Shown here piece after piece: positions 31,603-40,438 of a DNA stretch of 64,000 bases; position 1 is the stretch's first letter, and every line of letters begins with the position of its first letter. Under the pieces are notes generated by a model. It made no database searches and was not told the DNA's origin. It was given only the letters and a program-made list of their open reading frames with translations. Source of the DNA: Flavobacterium luteolum (GTDB lineage: Bacteria; Bacteroidota; Bacteroidia; Flavobacteriales; Flavobacteriaceae); the NCBI RefSeq assembly GCF_027111275.1, contig NZ_CP114286.1, positions 62,001 through 126,000 on the forward strand, read 5' to 3'. A program made the position numbers and the translations under genes.

Positions 31603-31818
31603 GTGTCAAAAATAAATTTGAATAGAATAAAATCTGTTTTGGCAGAAAAAAATAGAAATGGTAAAGATTTAGCAAGTCATTTAGGAAAAACAGAAACCAC
31701 TGTTTCTCGCTGGTGTACAAATGAAATTCAACCTTCTATTGAAACGCTTTACGAGATTTCTAAATATTTGAAGGTTGATATTCGGGAGTTGTTGGTTTCT
31801 ACTGGAAATAAATCATAA
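31603..31818 (+). CDS. Small XRE-family helix-turn-helix regulator
   Basis: The 71-residue protein is almost entirely one HTH_3 domain: LNRIKSVLAEKNRNGKDLAS, then HLGKTETTVSRWCTNEIQPS and IETLYEISKYLKVDIRELL. The start is GTG at 31603; the overlapping ATG at 31601 is in a frame that stops after four codons. It is divergent from the SymE-like gene and convergent with the HigA-like gene, with a strong terminator at 31816-31851 after it. A role as local repressor or antitoxin of the SymE-like gene is plausible but unproven; such stand-alone XRE genes are common. Confidence 0.85.
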   Translation: MSKINLNRIKSVLAEKNRNGKDLASHLGKTETTVSRWCTNEIQPSIETLYEISKYLKVDIRELLVSTGNKS

Positions 31819-31851
31819 AAAAGCGCTTTCTTATTAGGAAAGCGCTTTTTT
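31816..31851. terminator. Bidirectional terminator between XRE and HigA-like genes
   Basis: AAAAAAGCGCTTTC, loop TTATTA, then GGAAAGCGCTTTTTT. The stem is strong with T runs on both strands, fitting the convergent genes on either side. Confidence 0.85.
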
Positions 31852-31871
31852 ATAAGTTTAAAAATAAAAAT

Positions 31872-32432
31872 TTACGAAAAAGCTAAATCAGCACTGGTTA
31901 GCTTTACCTTTGGTTTACCTAATTTTATTACAGCATCTTGTACTTTAGTTTGATCTTCTTTTGAAAGGAATACTGGTATCAACACTGCTATTTCTATTTT
32001 TAATAATCGATTTATAACAATTAAATCTCTCAACGTAAATGGTTTAATACCATTCATAAGTTCAGACATATAAGTTTTGCTTTTATGACCTAAAATTAAA
32101 GCCAGGTTTTCCTGAGTCAATTCAAGTTCTTTGAGTTTCTTTCTTATTATTTGTTTTCTATTTTCAAGAAATAATCTCTCAAGTTCTGCTATGCGTTCAG
32201 ACTTGTCACTTTCCAAAAGTTTTTCATCAGTAATTTCATTTACATCATTCCATTCCAAACTTTCATACTTCTCAATAATGTCACGCAAATTAGATCTTAA
32301 GTTTTTAAAATGTGTATTATCTTTCGCCAGAAGCCTTAATCTTCGGTCAGCAATAAGAGCTCTTTCGTAATCTAGTTCGTTTGTGATTATGCCTCTTTCT
32401 ACTATTTTTTCTATATCAAAATGTGTTTTCAT
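31872..32432 (-). CDS. HigA-like XRE antitoxin
   Basis: The protein has 186 residues: an N-terminal helical region of about 95 residues (DYERALIADRRLRLLAKDNT) and a helix-turn-helix at about 100-150 (LKELELTQENLALILGHKSK, TYMSELMNGIKPFTLRDLIV). This is the layout of Bacteroidota HigA-type antitoxins, which bind the toxin and repress the operon. Its ATG shares one base with the stop codon of the upstream toxin-like gene (TAATG), so the two are translationally coupled. The toxin-first gene order is the one typical of higBA modules. Confidence 0.8.
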   Translation of the reverse strand: MKTHFDIEKIVERGIITNELDYERALIADRRLRLLAKDNTHFKNLRSNLRDIIEKYESLEWNDVNEITDEKLLESDKSERIAELERLFLENRKQIIRKKLKELELTQENLALILGHKSKTYMSELMNGIKPFTLRDLIVINRLLKIEIAVLIPVFLSKEDQTKVQDAVIKLGKPKVKLTSADLAFS

Positions 32433-32773
32433 TATTCTATATAGCTATTTTTTCGCAACCATTTTTCAATAGTCGCTTTGTTATTTTTAAATGTTGATTC
32501 ATATTCCAGATGCGTTCCTGCCCAAATAATTGTAGCCTCACCATCATCATCAAACTCAATCAATATAAGTGTCCTATGAATATTAATATTGAAGAAATAA
32601 AAACCGTCGCTGTGCACACAATCTGCATCATTTCTAATTTCGCAAATGGTATTTTCATTAGAATTAAACTTTTCTAAATCAAGAATTAACTTATCAATTT
32701 CATCGCATAGTTTTTTATTACCTATATTTTTCTTTTTAATTTTTAAAATCGTCTTTTTCCCAATAATCCTCAT
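32432..32773 (-). CDS. HigB-like (RelE superfamily) toxin
   Basis: The protein has 113 residues and is basic at the N-terminus (MRIIGKKTILKIKKKNIGNK). The body has the short strands of the HigB/RelE fold: CVHSDGFYFFNINIHRTLIL, IEFDDDGEATIIWAGTHLEY, then a C-terminal IEKWLRKNSYIE. GTHLEY is close to the GTHADY-type motif found at the end of HigB proteins. Toxins of this family cleave mRNA on the ribosome. It is the first gene of a coupled two-gene unit with the HigA-like antitoxin, which is the main support for the call. Confidence 0.75.
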   Translation of the reverse strand: MRIIGKKTILKIKKKNIGNKKLCDEIDKLILDLEKFNSNENTICEIRNDADCVHSDGFYFFNINIHRTLILIEFDDDGEATIIWAGTHLEYESTFKNNKATIEKWLRKNSYIE

Positions 32774-32994
32774 AATACCAACTTAGCAAAGATAATCAAA
32801 AGTTCTTGTATAAACCGAACTTTTAAACTATAGTTCATTTTAAATCCATTCAAATTTTACTGCAAGATTCCTATTTTCTTAAATTCAAAAAAGTCATCTC
32901 TCAGAGCAAACTTACAATTTTATCCTAACTATTAACAAGTATTTACTTTCTTTTTAGAGTTATTGTATTGTGTGTAATTTTTTTAAAAGCATAA

Positions 32995-33028
32995 AAAAAA
33001 CGCTTCCTTTTATCAAAGAAGCGTTTTT
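32995..33028 (-). terminator. Terminator after the sodium/solute symporter operon
   Basis: AAAAACGCTTC, an 11-base loop, then GAAGCGTTTTT, about 25 bases after the symporter stop codon. On the minus strand it ends in T residues. Confidence 0.8.
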
Positions 33029-33052
33029 AAATTATAAGAGTTTAAAGAAAAT

Positions 33053-34633
33053 TTAATTCCCATTAAAAACCAAATACAAAACCAAAATCACCAATCCCAA
33101 CAAACCAAACAAAAGCTTCACCTTTTTACTAGTTTTAGGAATATCAGTTTCATCTGAAACATTCACTTCAGGATTTTTATCGGTTAAAGAAATAATAACT
33201 GCTGTAATTAAAAGTACCGCAAAAATGTAAAACGAAATCAACAAAAAGTGAGGCCAAACGGGATATTTATCGGCTGGAAAAATCCATAGATACAAAACCC
33301 CAACAAACAAACTAAAAGCAGAACCCCAAGAAAGTGTTGCATTTACGGCTTTTTTCGTAGTGCGTTTCCAGAAAACACTCAAAAGGAAAACAACAGATAA
33401 CGAAGGCGCCAAGAAACCTAAAACGGCTTGAAAAATGTTGAATAAATTCTGTCCCTTAATATTATCAATCGCAACAGCAATAAGAATCGCAAATACACAT
33501 CCAGCAGCAATTGTTAATCGGCCAATTTTAATCTGATCCTGAATCGTAGCCGATGGGTTTATTTTCTTTACATAAATATCATTCGTGAAAACGGTGCTTA
33601 AAGCGTTTAACGAAGAACCAATTGTTCCCACCAAAACCGCAATCATCACACAAATTACCAAACCGTTCATTCCGCTTGGGAAAAGATTGGTAACCATTGT
33701 CATATAAGCTAAGTCTGAATTGCTTCCTAATTCGGGATATAACGCATAACATAAAATTCCAGGAAGAATAAACAATGGCAACGCCATAACTTTTAGCCAT
33801 CCAATGAAGTTTACGCCCAATTGTCCCTGCTCCAGATTTTTAGCTCCTAAAACACTCTGCACCATCGATTGATCGGTGCAGAAAAAAGCAACAGCTGCTA
33901 CAGGATATCCTAACAAAATAGCAGGCCACGGATAATGCGAATCATCTGAAGGACGAACTAAATTCCAAAAATTAGAAGGCGTTTTTGCAATTAAAACATC
34001 GATTCCGCCCAACTTTTGCAAGCCTAAAAAAGAAAGTGTCAGGGAAACTACAATCAGCAGAATCATTTGAAAAACATTCACTTTTGCAATTGCTTTTAAT
34101 CCTCCCGCAAATGTAAAAATTCCAGAGAAAATCACTAAAACGGTAACGCTCTGCCACATCGGAATTCCCAGAATCTGACGTACTAAAACGCCTCCGCTGA
34201 ATAATCCCAAAGACAGCCAGCTTACCAAAATTTTTACCAAAGCGTACCAAGCCAAAATATTCTGCGTACTGTCGCCGTAGCGTTTTCCCATATATTCGGG
34301 CATCGTGCTTACTTTACTTGCAATATATCTTGGCGCAAAAACCATTGCCAAGAGCAGTAAAAATACAAAAGCGTACCATTCGAAATTTCCTGCTACAATT
34401 CCCGTAGCGTAACCAATACTCGCAAAAGCCAATAACGACGAAGGCCCAACATTGGTTCCCCACATATTAAACCCGATGCTGTACCAGTTTAATGAATTTC
34501 CAGCCAGAAAAAGCGTTTCGTTTTTCTTTCTCTGTTTCATACTTACCACATATCCAATGACTAATAAAGCCACTAAATAACCCGCTACAATCACAAAATC
34601 GAGCGTGGTTAATTTATCGTAAATGCTGTTCAT
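33053..34633 (-). CDS. Sodium:solute symporter (SSS family), probable sugar importer
   Basis: The 526-residue protein has about 14 membrane helices. SSS signatures include the N-terminal DFVIVAGYLVALLVIGYVVS, FLAGNSLNWYSIGFNMWGTN and VGPSSLLAFASIGYATG, and the mid-protein sodium-site region VGTIGSSLNALSTVFTNDIY. It imports a small solute with sodium across the inner membrane. Its ATG overlaps the stop of the Gfo/Idh/MocA gene by four bases, and both lie behind the GH141-like gene. The substrate is therefore likely the monosaccharide released or processed by that enzyme, such as L-fucose, L-rhamnose or a uronic sugar. This is inference from context only. Confidence 0.92.
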   Translation of the reverse strand: MNSIYDKLTTLDFVIVAGYLVALLVIGYVVSMKQRKKNETLFLAGNSLNWYSIGFNMWGTNVGPSSLLAFASIGYATGIVAGNFEWYAFVFLLLLAMVFAPRYIASKVSTMPEYMGKRYGDSTQNILAWYALVKILVSWLSLGLFSGGVLVRQILGIPMWQSVTVLVIFSGIFTFAGGLKAIAKVNVFQMILLIVVSLTLSFLGLQKLGGIDVLIAKTPSNFWNLVRPSDDSHYPWPAILLGYPVAAVAFFCTDQSMVQSVLGAKNLEQGQLGVNFIGWLKVMALPLFILPGILCYALYPELGSNSDLAYMTMVTNLFPSGMNGLVICVMIAVLVGTIGSSLNALSTVFTNDIYVKKINPSATIQDQIKIGRLTIAAGCVFAILIAVAIDNIKGQNLFNIFQAVLGFLAPSLSVVFLLSVFWKRTTKKAVNATLSWGSAFSLFVGVLYLWIFPADKYPVWPHFLLISFYIFAVLLITAVIISLTDKNPEVNVSDETDIPKTSKKVKLLFGLLGLVILVLYLVFNGN

Positions 34634-35694
34634 AGTCCGTATTCGTTAAGAATATCGGCAATTTTAACCGGCATTTCTGTTTGCAAAGATTTATCCATTG
34701 CTTGTAACAAAGCCACAGTTCCAATTCCTTCTTCCATGTTTGGATAAGCTTCAAAACCTTGTTCGATACTATCTGTAAAATATTCTAAATAATTCTGATA
34801 TTCGCCGCCGTGATGACTTTGTCCTTCAAAACGGAAATAATATTTTATTGTACTGTCGCCCCAAGTAATCACTTTTTCTTCGCCAGTTCTATCTGTAATC
34901 GCATAGCGTAATTCGTGATAATCAGCTTGGCTAGCTCCTTCTGTAGCTCTTAAAATCGTACTCATTCCGCTGTCGCGTTGTGCTGGCTGTGTTGGCGAAG
35001 TGTAAACACCGCTTACACGAGCAATTCTTCCATCGGTTGCTTTAAAGATAAAATGCATCGTATCTTCATTCTTCAATCCAGCACTTTGTCCGTTACTGCT
35101 AATCATTCCATACCCCATCACTTCCTGAATATTTGGCAAATACCATCTGATGAAATCTACAGGATGACTCAAACCTCCGTACAGCCATTTAAACGATTGC
35201 AAAAGTGACCATTCTTTCTTTAAAAACCATCTATGGTCGGCGTGATACTGTGCTTCAATGGTAATCAAATCTCCAATTAAACCTGCTTCATAATCGGCTC
35301 TTTGTCTTTTTGCTGGTTCGAAAAAACGGGAACTTTGACCAATAAAAACTTTCTTTCCAGTTGATTTGCTTAATTCTAAAAGCTCTTTAGCATCAGAAAG
35401 ATCGTCTATAAAAGGTTTGGTACAAACAACATGTTTTCCATGCAACAAAGCTTGTTTTACATGTTGTGCATGCAGATGATCTGGCGTATAAATCGCAATA
35501 ATATCAATTGACGAATCGTTTAATAAATCGTCGTAATTGGTTGTGTACGAATGAAAATCGAATTCTTTTGCACGTTGCTTGCACAATTCTTCATTTCGGT
35601 CACATATTTTAACAAGTTCTAGTTTTGAACTTTCGATAGCAGCCGACATTGTGCTTCGTCCTTCTCCAAGTCCCAGAATGGCTATTTTTAACAT
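34630..35694 (-). CDS. Gfo/Idh/MocA-family oxidoreductase
   Basis: The 354-residue protein has an N-terminal Rossmann fold (MLKIAILGLGEGRSTMSAAI, a glycine-rich loop variant) and the family motif VVCTKPFIDDLSDAKELLEL with the conserved Lys-Pro near residue 95. The C-terminal alpha/beta domain holds WLYGGLSHPVDFIRWYLPNI, which supplies the conserved Gly-Gly and His-x3-Asp-type catalytic residues. Members oxidise or isomerise sugars and sugar derivatives using NAD(P). It is encoded between the GH141-like enzyme and the symporter. A role in handling the imported monosaccharide is likely, but the exact reaction is not readable. Confidence 0.88.
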   Translation of the reverse strand: MLKIAILGLGEGRSTMSAAIESSKLELVKICDRNEELCKQRAKEFDFHSYTTNYDDLLNDSSIDIIAIYTPDHLHAQHVKQALLHGKHVVCTKPFIDDLSDAKELLELSKSTGKKVFIGQSSRFFEPAKRQRADYEAGLIGDLITIEAQYHADHRWFLKKEWSLLQSFKWLYGGLSHPVDFIRWYLPNIQEVMGYGMISSNGQSAGLKNEDTMHFIFKATDGRIARVSGVYTSPTQPAQRDSGMSTILRATEGASQADYHELRYAITDRTGEEKVITWGDSTIKYYFRFEGQSHHGGEYQNYLEYFTDSIEQGFEAYPNMEEGIGTVALLQAMDKSLQTEMPVKIADILNEYGL

Positions 35695-35740
35695 GAGGTG
35701 TGGTTATTTTAGATTGTTGAGTTTAGATTTTAGATTTTTT

Positions 35741-35805
35741 TGCCACAGATTAAAAGGATTTTCACAGATTAGAAAAAATCATTTTAATCCTTTTAATCTG
35801 TGGCA
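35741..35805. repeat. Palindrome, family 2 (CCACAGATTAAAAGGATT type)
   Basis: TGCCACAGATTAAAAGGATT pairs with AATCCTTTTAATCTGTGGCA around a centre containing a second partial copy (TCACAGATTAGAAAAAATC). It lies between the GH141-like and Gfo/Idh/MocA genes of one operon. Confidence 0.85.
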
Positions 35806-35810
35806 AAATA

Positions 35811-38318
35811 TTATTTCGTTTCTACTTTGTTTAAGAAAATCCAGGTTTCGTCTGCTTTTGCGCCTTCAATTCCTGATTGGTATTTTTTCATTAAGGCGTT
35901 CCATTCGTCTACACGCGGATTGTTTTCAGTTGTTTTCGGATTTAGTTTATCCAAACTTTCTCCTTTCGGAATACTGATTACCAAGATCAATTGTCTGTCT
36001 TTTTTGAAAACCTGCAATTGCTGGAAATCGGCATTACAGAAACCTTTGGCTACTTCTGGCCATTTTTCGAATTGTGTTTTATGATACTCCACATATTCTT
36101 TTTGCAGTTTTTCATCAGCAGGAAGATTCGCTGTTAAAATAATATTCTCCCAATCTGATGCAGGTTTGGAATCTTTACATCTTTCGAAGTTTTGGAAGTC
36201 GTAAACCAAATCCTCATAGATTTTAATTTCTAAAGAAGGAAAAGCTCCAGCTAATTTTCGTTTTGTCCTTTCCGGCTGATTCATTTTTCCGTAAATCACC
36301 AAATGATTTTTCCATTGGTACAATTCCTGACCAACGATTCTAAATCCAGTTAAAGTTGATTTAATTTTTTCGATATCAAAATCAGAACCTATCAATTCAA
36401 TCGCATACGGTTTTGGCATTTCCTGCAATCCCCATTTTTCATCGATTACGACTTCTTTTTCTAAATCTTTATAAGGCGCTCTAATTCCCGCAGCATCTTT
36501 TATCTTAGTGCTTACATACGGATCATTGTGTTCCCAAATATTCCCTTTTGGACCATTATGGTTTTTAAGTATTTTCTTTTCGGCAATCCAATTGTTTTTA
36601 ATCGTAAAACCTTCACTTCCTTCATCAGTATACAAATACAGCCATAAAAACGGATCGTGTGCGTATGGACTATTGTAAACCTTGTCGATATAATTTTCTT
36701 CAATTCGACTGCCAGGTTGAGCCGAAAGCGTGTAAATTCCAGCAACATCATGTAAATGTTTGGCATAATGATGAATTTTATTCGCCAAAATTTTATTGTT
36801 CTGCATCACGTTTGGCGTGTGCGTCCAACCCCAACCCATTGCCATACCAGAATAGGAAACATCTGAAATTTCGTTGTGTTCAATTGTAATATTTCGAACA
36901 AAACCAGCGCTGATTCCCAGAGTTCCCCAATCTTCATTGGTTACGTTGGTGATCAAATTATCTGAAATCACTTCATCAGAACACATTTCTCTTTCATCTT
37001 TTATGATTAAAGGCAAATGCGCTTCAAAAGCTTCTTCAGAGAAAATTCCAACATTAATGGCACTTCCGCCAATATCTTTAAATAAATTTCCTTTTACAGT
37101 ATTATGATTTGTTCCTTTATTTAAATCTAAACCAGTCGAAGCCAAATGCTCAAAACGGCACGATTCAAATTGAATATTATTAGCATAATTTACTTCAACC
37201 GCTGCACGAGGTCTACCAACCCACGCCTGATTTTCTAAATTCGCCTGATTTGGCGTTCCTGGAACTTTCAGTTTATAAGCATCCAACAAATACAATCCAG
37301 ACTGCAACGGCACATGACCTTGCTGCGATGGACGAAGCCAATTGCTGTATTGAAACGAAATTCCTTTAAATTGAAAATGATGAACAGGAGAATCGATTGT
37401 CCCTTTTACTTCAACCAGATTTTCTAAAACAGGCGCAGTTACAATTGCCGAATTAATTTCTTCTCCAGCTCTTGGAATATAATAGATTTTAGCATTTTTC
37501 TTGTCCAAATACCATTCTCCAGGTTCGTTTAAAAGCGAAAGAGCGTTGTTTAAGAAATAAGCCGAATTTCCGTTGTTTTTAGAAATCCACGGTGCAGGCC
37601 ACGGATGCTCGCTTTGAATACGGCTTTCTGGTTCTTCAAACGAAAGTTTGGCGCTGTCTTTTTGTACTTCGATATTTTTAATACGCAAGTTGGCATTCGA
37701 CCACCATTGCACGATAAACATTTCCATTCCCGGTTCGAACTTTACCGATTTATCCTTAAACGGAATCCAGCAGGTTTGTTCCTGATGATTCCATGATAAA
37801 ATACGCTCCATTGTAGTTCCGGCAGTATTTTTGGCTCTTACAGCTTTTTTACCGTTTACCCATAACTGTCTGTAGTCAATCAAACTTCCTGCTTTTTTAG
37901 GAGCATCGGCTACCCAAACTGATCCTTTTTTAAGTCCGTTGATAACGGTTGTCGATTTTGTCCAGTTTTTAATTTCGATTCCGCCGCTTATAATGGGTCT
38001 TGCATTTACATCGGCTTCAATTGTTGTCGGACTTTCTGCTGTTCCAGAATCTTCTGGTCGTACAAATAAAGGTTCGTTTAAATAATACGTTCCATTCATT
38101 ACTATAATTCGAATTCCGTCTTTTATTGATGGATCTTTTAAACGACGAAGTTCTCTGGCTTTTCGCATTGCCATGTGAACCGTTGCCAGCGGATTTGATT
38201 TTGTTCCGAGGTTTGAATCTTTTCCTGATGGCGACACCCAGATTTCAGCTCCACTTGCCGAAAGTGTGAATACCAGTAAAAAAACAATCAGTAATTTGTT
38301 GAAGGAAATTAAATGCAT
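35811..38318 (-). CDS. Exported GH141-like beta-helix enzyme fused to an L-rhamnose/L-fucose mutarotase domain
   Basis: The 835-residue protein has a signal peptide (MHLISFNKLLIVFLLVFTLSASGA). Residues about 25-630 form a right-handed parallel beta-helix of GH141 type: EIWVSPSGKDSNLGTKSNPL, VNGTYYLNEPLF, the turn-rich repeats IQFESCRFEHLASTGLDLNK and ITIEHNEISDVSYSGMAMGW, then SRIEENYIDKVYNSPYAHDP. Characterised GH141 members include an alpha-L-fucosidase from a pectin locus. Residues about 720-835 match the RhaM-type mutarotase (DUF718), with YVEYHKTQFEKWPEVAKGF (His746, Trp753), DFQQLQVFKKDRQLILVISI and a terminal ADETWIFLNKV. Residues about 635-705 look like a second, degenerate copy of the same ferredoxin-like fold. 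The pairing fits release and anomer exchange of a deoxyhexose outside the cytoplasm. Confidence 0.85.
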   Translation of the reverse strand: MHLISFNKLLIVFLLVFTLSASGAEIWVSPSGKDSNLGTKSNPLATVHMAMRKARELRRLKDPSIKDGIRIIVMNGTYYLNEPLFVRPEDSGTAESPTTIEADVNARPIISGGIEIKNWTKSTTVINGLKKGSVWVADAPKKAGSLIDYRQLWVNGKKAVRAKNTAGTTMERILSWNHQEQTCWIPFKDKSVKFEPGMEMFIVQWWSNANLRIKNIEVQKDSAKLSFEEPESRIQSEHPWPAPWISKNNGNSAYFLNNALSLLNEPGEWYLDKKNAKIYYIPRAGEEINSAIVTAPVLENLVEVKGTIDSPVHHFQFKGISFQYSNWLRPSQQGHVPLQSGLYLLDAYKLKVPGTPNQANLENQAWVGRPRAAVEVNYANNIQFESCRFEHLASTGLDLNKGTNHNTVKGNLFKDIGGSAINVGIFSEEAFEAHLPLIIKDEREMCSDEVISDNLITNVTNEDWGTLGISAGFVRNITIEHNEISDVSYSGMAMGWGWTHTPNVMQNNKILANKIHHYAKHLHDVAGIYTLSAQPGSRIEENYIDKVYNSPYAHDPFLWLYLYTDEGSEGFTIKNNWIAEKKILKNHNGPKGNIWEHNDPYVSTKIKDAAGIRAPYKDLEKEVVIDEKWGLQEMPKPYAIELIGSDFDIEKIKSTLTGFRIVGQELYQWKNHLVIYGKMNQPERTKRKLAGAFPSLEIKIYEDLVYDFQNFERCKDSKPASDWENIILTANLPADEKLQKEYVEYHKTQFEKWPEVAKGFCNADFQQLQVFKKDRQLILVISIPKGESLDKLNPKTTENNPRVDEWNALMKKYQSGIEGAKADETWIFLNKVETK

Positions 38319-38427
38319 TATTTATAGTATTGATTTTTTTCTTTAGATAAAATTACGAGGCATTTATTTAAAGCGCTATAATTTTTACAAATAAATGTAT
38401 TTTTAACACTTTTACCAAATAATTGGG

Positions 38428-38473
38428 ACAATTTAAAAGAATATAAAATGACAGGCATCCTGTACCCTCCTGT
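38428..38473 (-). promoter_or_regulatory. Tandem CAGGA operator and weak -7 element for the GH141-like operon
   Basis: The plus strand at 38458-38473 reads TCCTGtacccTCCTGT, two boxes 10 bp apart. Exactly 23 bp from the near box, on the minus strand, begins TAAATTGT (38435-38428), a degenerate -7 element. There is no good TTG at -33, so activity may depend strongly on an activator. The leader to the ATG would be about 100 nt. Confidence 0.5.
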
Positions 38474-38611
38474 AATATAGACTTTGAGACCTTAACTTTG
38501 AAAATTTGGCTTTTAATTATCTTCTAATTTCCCAATCAAAAAAAGTTAAATTCATAAAAAATCTGTTATAAACTCTTCTAAAATGTCATTTCATATTATT
38601 TTTTTAATAGA

Positions 38612-38642
38612 TTTGTGTAATCGATTACATTGAATATTTCAA
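38612..38642 (+). promoter_or_regulatory. Predicted GH28 promoter with embedded LacI-like operator
   Basis: TTTG (38612-38615) is followed after 19 bases by TATTTCAA (38635-38642), a fair -33/-7 pair. The spacer contains the perfect 14-base palindrome TGTAATCGATTACA at 38616-38629, with the central CG typical of LacI-family operators. A repressor bound here would block RNA polymerase. No LacI gene is in the window. Confidence 0.55.
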
Positions 38643-38749
38643 ATTAAAAAACTATAATTTTATTTATTGAATAAAAATTCACATGATAAAAAACTGAATT
38701 AATAGTAAATCGATTTCCTGAAAAACTTTTAACTATAATACAAATAAGA

Positions 38750-40426
38750 ATGAAAACTAACCGAATTAACCTTTTATGTGTAGCCCTAGCCTCTTTTGCT
38801 TTGAGTTTCAATACAGCTTCGGCACAAAAAACTGCTGACACGTATAAAAATATTGAGTTTAAAATGGCTGAAATCCAAGAGCCTGTAATTCCGAATTACA
38901 GTGTGAATCTAAAAGACTTTGGAGCAGTAAATGGTGGTTATGTTTTGAATACAAAAGCTTTTGCAGATGCCATTGATGCACTTTCGAAAAAAGGCGGCGG
39001 AAAATTAATTATCCCTCCTGGGATCTGGCTTACAGGCCCAATTATATTAAAAAGTAACATTGAGATGCATGCTGAAAGGGGTGCTCTGATAAAATTTTCT
39101 CCAGACAAAACTTTGTATCCTTTAGTTGAAACCAATTTTGAAGGTCTAAACACCTGGCGTTGTATCTCTCCTATCTATGGTAAAAATCTAGAAAATATAG
39201 CATTTACAGGAAATGGTGTATGGGATGGTTCGGGAGAAGTATGGAGACAGGTTAAGAAAAGTAAAGTAACGGAAAGCCAATGGAAAGAAGTAATTTCAAG
39301 AGGTGGTGTTTTAAATAAAGAAAAAACGAGCTGGTATCCTTCGGAGGTTTTTATGAATGCCTCAAAAGGTGCTGACCAAAATGTGCGCCCAGATTTAAAA
39401 ACAAAAGAAGAATTTGAAACCATTCATGATTTTCTGCGTCCAGTAATGGTAAGCATTCAAAACAGTAAAAGAGTTTTATTTGACGGACCTGTTTTTCAGA
39501 ATTCTCCAGCATGGAATATCCATCCTTTTATGGTAGAAGATTTGATTGTTCGAAATGTAAGCGTCCGTAATCCTTGGTATTCTCAAAACGGAGACGGGCT
39601 TGATGTAGAATGCTGTAAAAATGTATTGATTGAAAATTCTAGTTTTGATGTGGGAGACGATGCCATCTGTATTAAATCTGGAAAAGATAAAGACGGACGT
39701 GAAAGGGGTATTCCTTGCGAAAACATTGTAGTGAGAAACAATATCGTGTATCACGGTCACGGAGGAGTTACAGTAGGAAGCGAAATGTCTGGCGGTGTAA
39801 AAAACCTTCATGTATCTAATTGCACCTTTATGGGAACAGATGTAGGACTTCGTTTTAAAAGTGCCCGCGGAAGAGGTGGTGTGGTAGAAAATATATTTAT
39901 TTCGGATATATATATGACTGATATTCCGTCTCAGGCTATTTCTTTTAATTTGTATTATGGTGGAAAATCAATAGCTGAAACACTGGAAGAAGGTGGCGAT
40001 AAAATCGTTAATAAAGCAATGCCTGTAACGGTTGAAACACCTCAATTCAAAAACATTAAGATTAAAAACATCACTATTAAAGGTGCTCAGCAAGCAGTAT
40101 TTTTACAAGGTCTTCCTGAAATGAATTTAGAAAATATTGAAATCACAAATCTAATTGCGAAAGCACAAAAAGGCTTTTCTATAATTGATGCTAACGGAAT
40201 TAAAATCAGCAACGCACAATTGGATATTGAGGCTAAAAATGCTTTCGAAATTTACAATACTAAAAACCTTTCGCTGAAAAACATCGAGTTTAATCCTTCT
40301 TCATCAAATGCGATTACAATTAATGGTGAAGCGAGCAATAATATTGATTTAAGCGGTTCTTCTGCTAATTTTTCTAAGACGACTACTATCGATAAAAACG
40401 TGCCTAAGAAAGCTGTTAAATTCTAA
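38750..40426 (+). CDS. GH28 polygalacturonase/rhamnogalacturonan hydrolase
   Basis: The protein has 558 residues with a signal peptide ending TASAQ and a right-handed beta-helix. GH28 catalytic motifs are complete: NGDGLDVECC (Asp282), VGDDAICIKSG (Asp303, Asp304), GHGGVTVGSE (His337) and LRFKSARGRGG. It hydrolyses alpha-1,4-galacturonosyl or galacturonosyl-rhamnosyl linkages; exo-type Bacteroidota members with an N-terminal LKDFGAVNGGYVLNTKAFAD are common in pectin loci. It is followed after 12 bp by a PL10 gene. Control is probably through the palindromic operator at 38616, different from the neighbouring minus-strand operons. I cannot tell exo from endo mode. Confidence 0.94.
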   Translation: MKTNRINLLCVALASFALSFNTASAQKTADTYKNIEFKMAEIQEPVIPNYSVNLKDFGAVNGGYVLNTKAFADAIDALSKKGGGKLIIPPGIWLTGPIILKSNIEMHAERGALIKFSPDKTLYPLVETNFEGLNTWRCISPIYGKNLENIAFTGNGVWDGSGEVWRQVKKSKVTESQWKEVISRGGVLNKEKTSWYPSEVFMNASKGADQNVRPDLKTKEEFETIHDFLRPVMVSIQNSKRVLFDGPVFQNSPAWNIHPFMVEDLIVRNVSVRNPWYSQNGDGLDVECCKNVLIENSSFDVGDDAICIKSGKDKDGRERGIPCENIVVRNNIVYHGHGGVTVGSEMSGGVKNLHVSNCTFMGTDVGLRFKSARGRGGVVENIFISDIYMTDIPSQAISFNLYYGGKSIAETLEEGGDKIVNKAMPVTVETPQFKNIKIKNITIKGAQQAVFLQGLPEMNLENIEITNLIAKAQKGFSIIDANGIKISNAQLDIEAKNAFEIYNTKNLSLKNIEFNPSSSNAITINGEASNNIDLSGSSANFSKTTTIDKNVPKKAVKF

Positions 40427-40438
40427 AAACGAGATTCT

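Larger units (their letters stand above)
38319..38749. other. Divergent control region between GH141-like and GH28 genes
   Basis: This 431-bp gap holds a tandem CAGGA operator facing the GH141-like gene (38458-38473) and a palindromic operator within a predicted promoter facing GH28 (38612-38642). The remainder is AT-rich, with no gene or dispersed repeat seen. Confidence 0.6.

Noticed and set aside
31601..31615. ATG at 31601 as start of the small XRE gene
   Set aside because: That frame reaches a stop after four codons; the HTH frame starts at the overlapping GTG at 31603.
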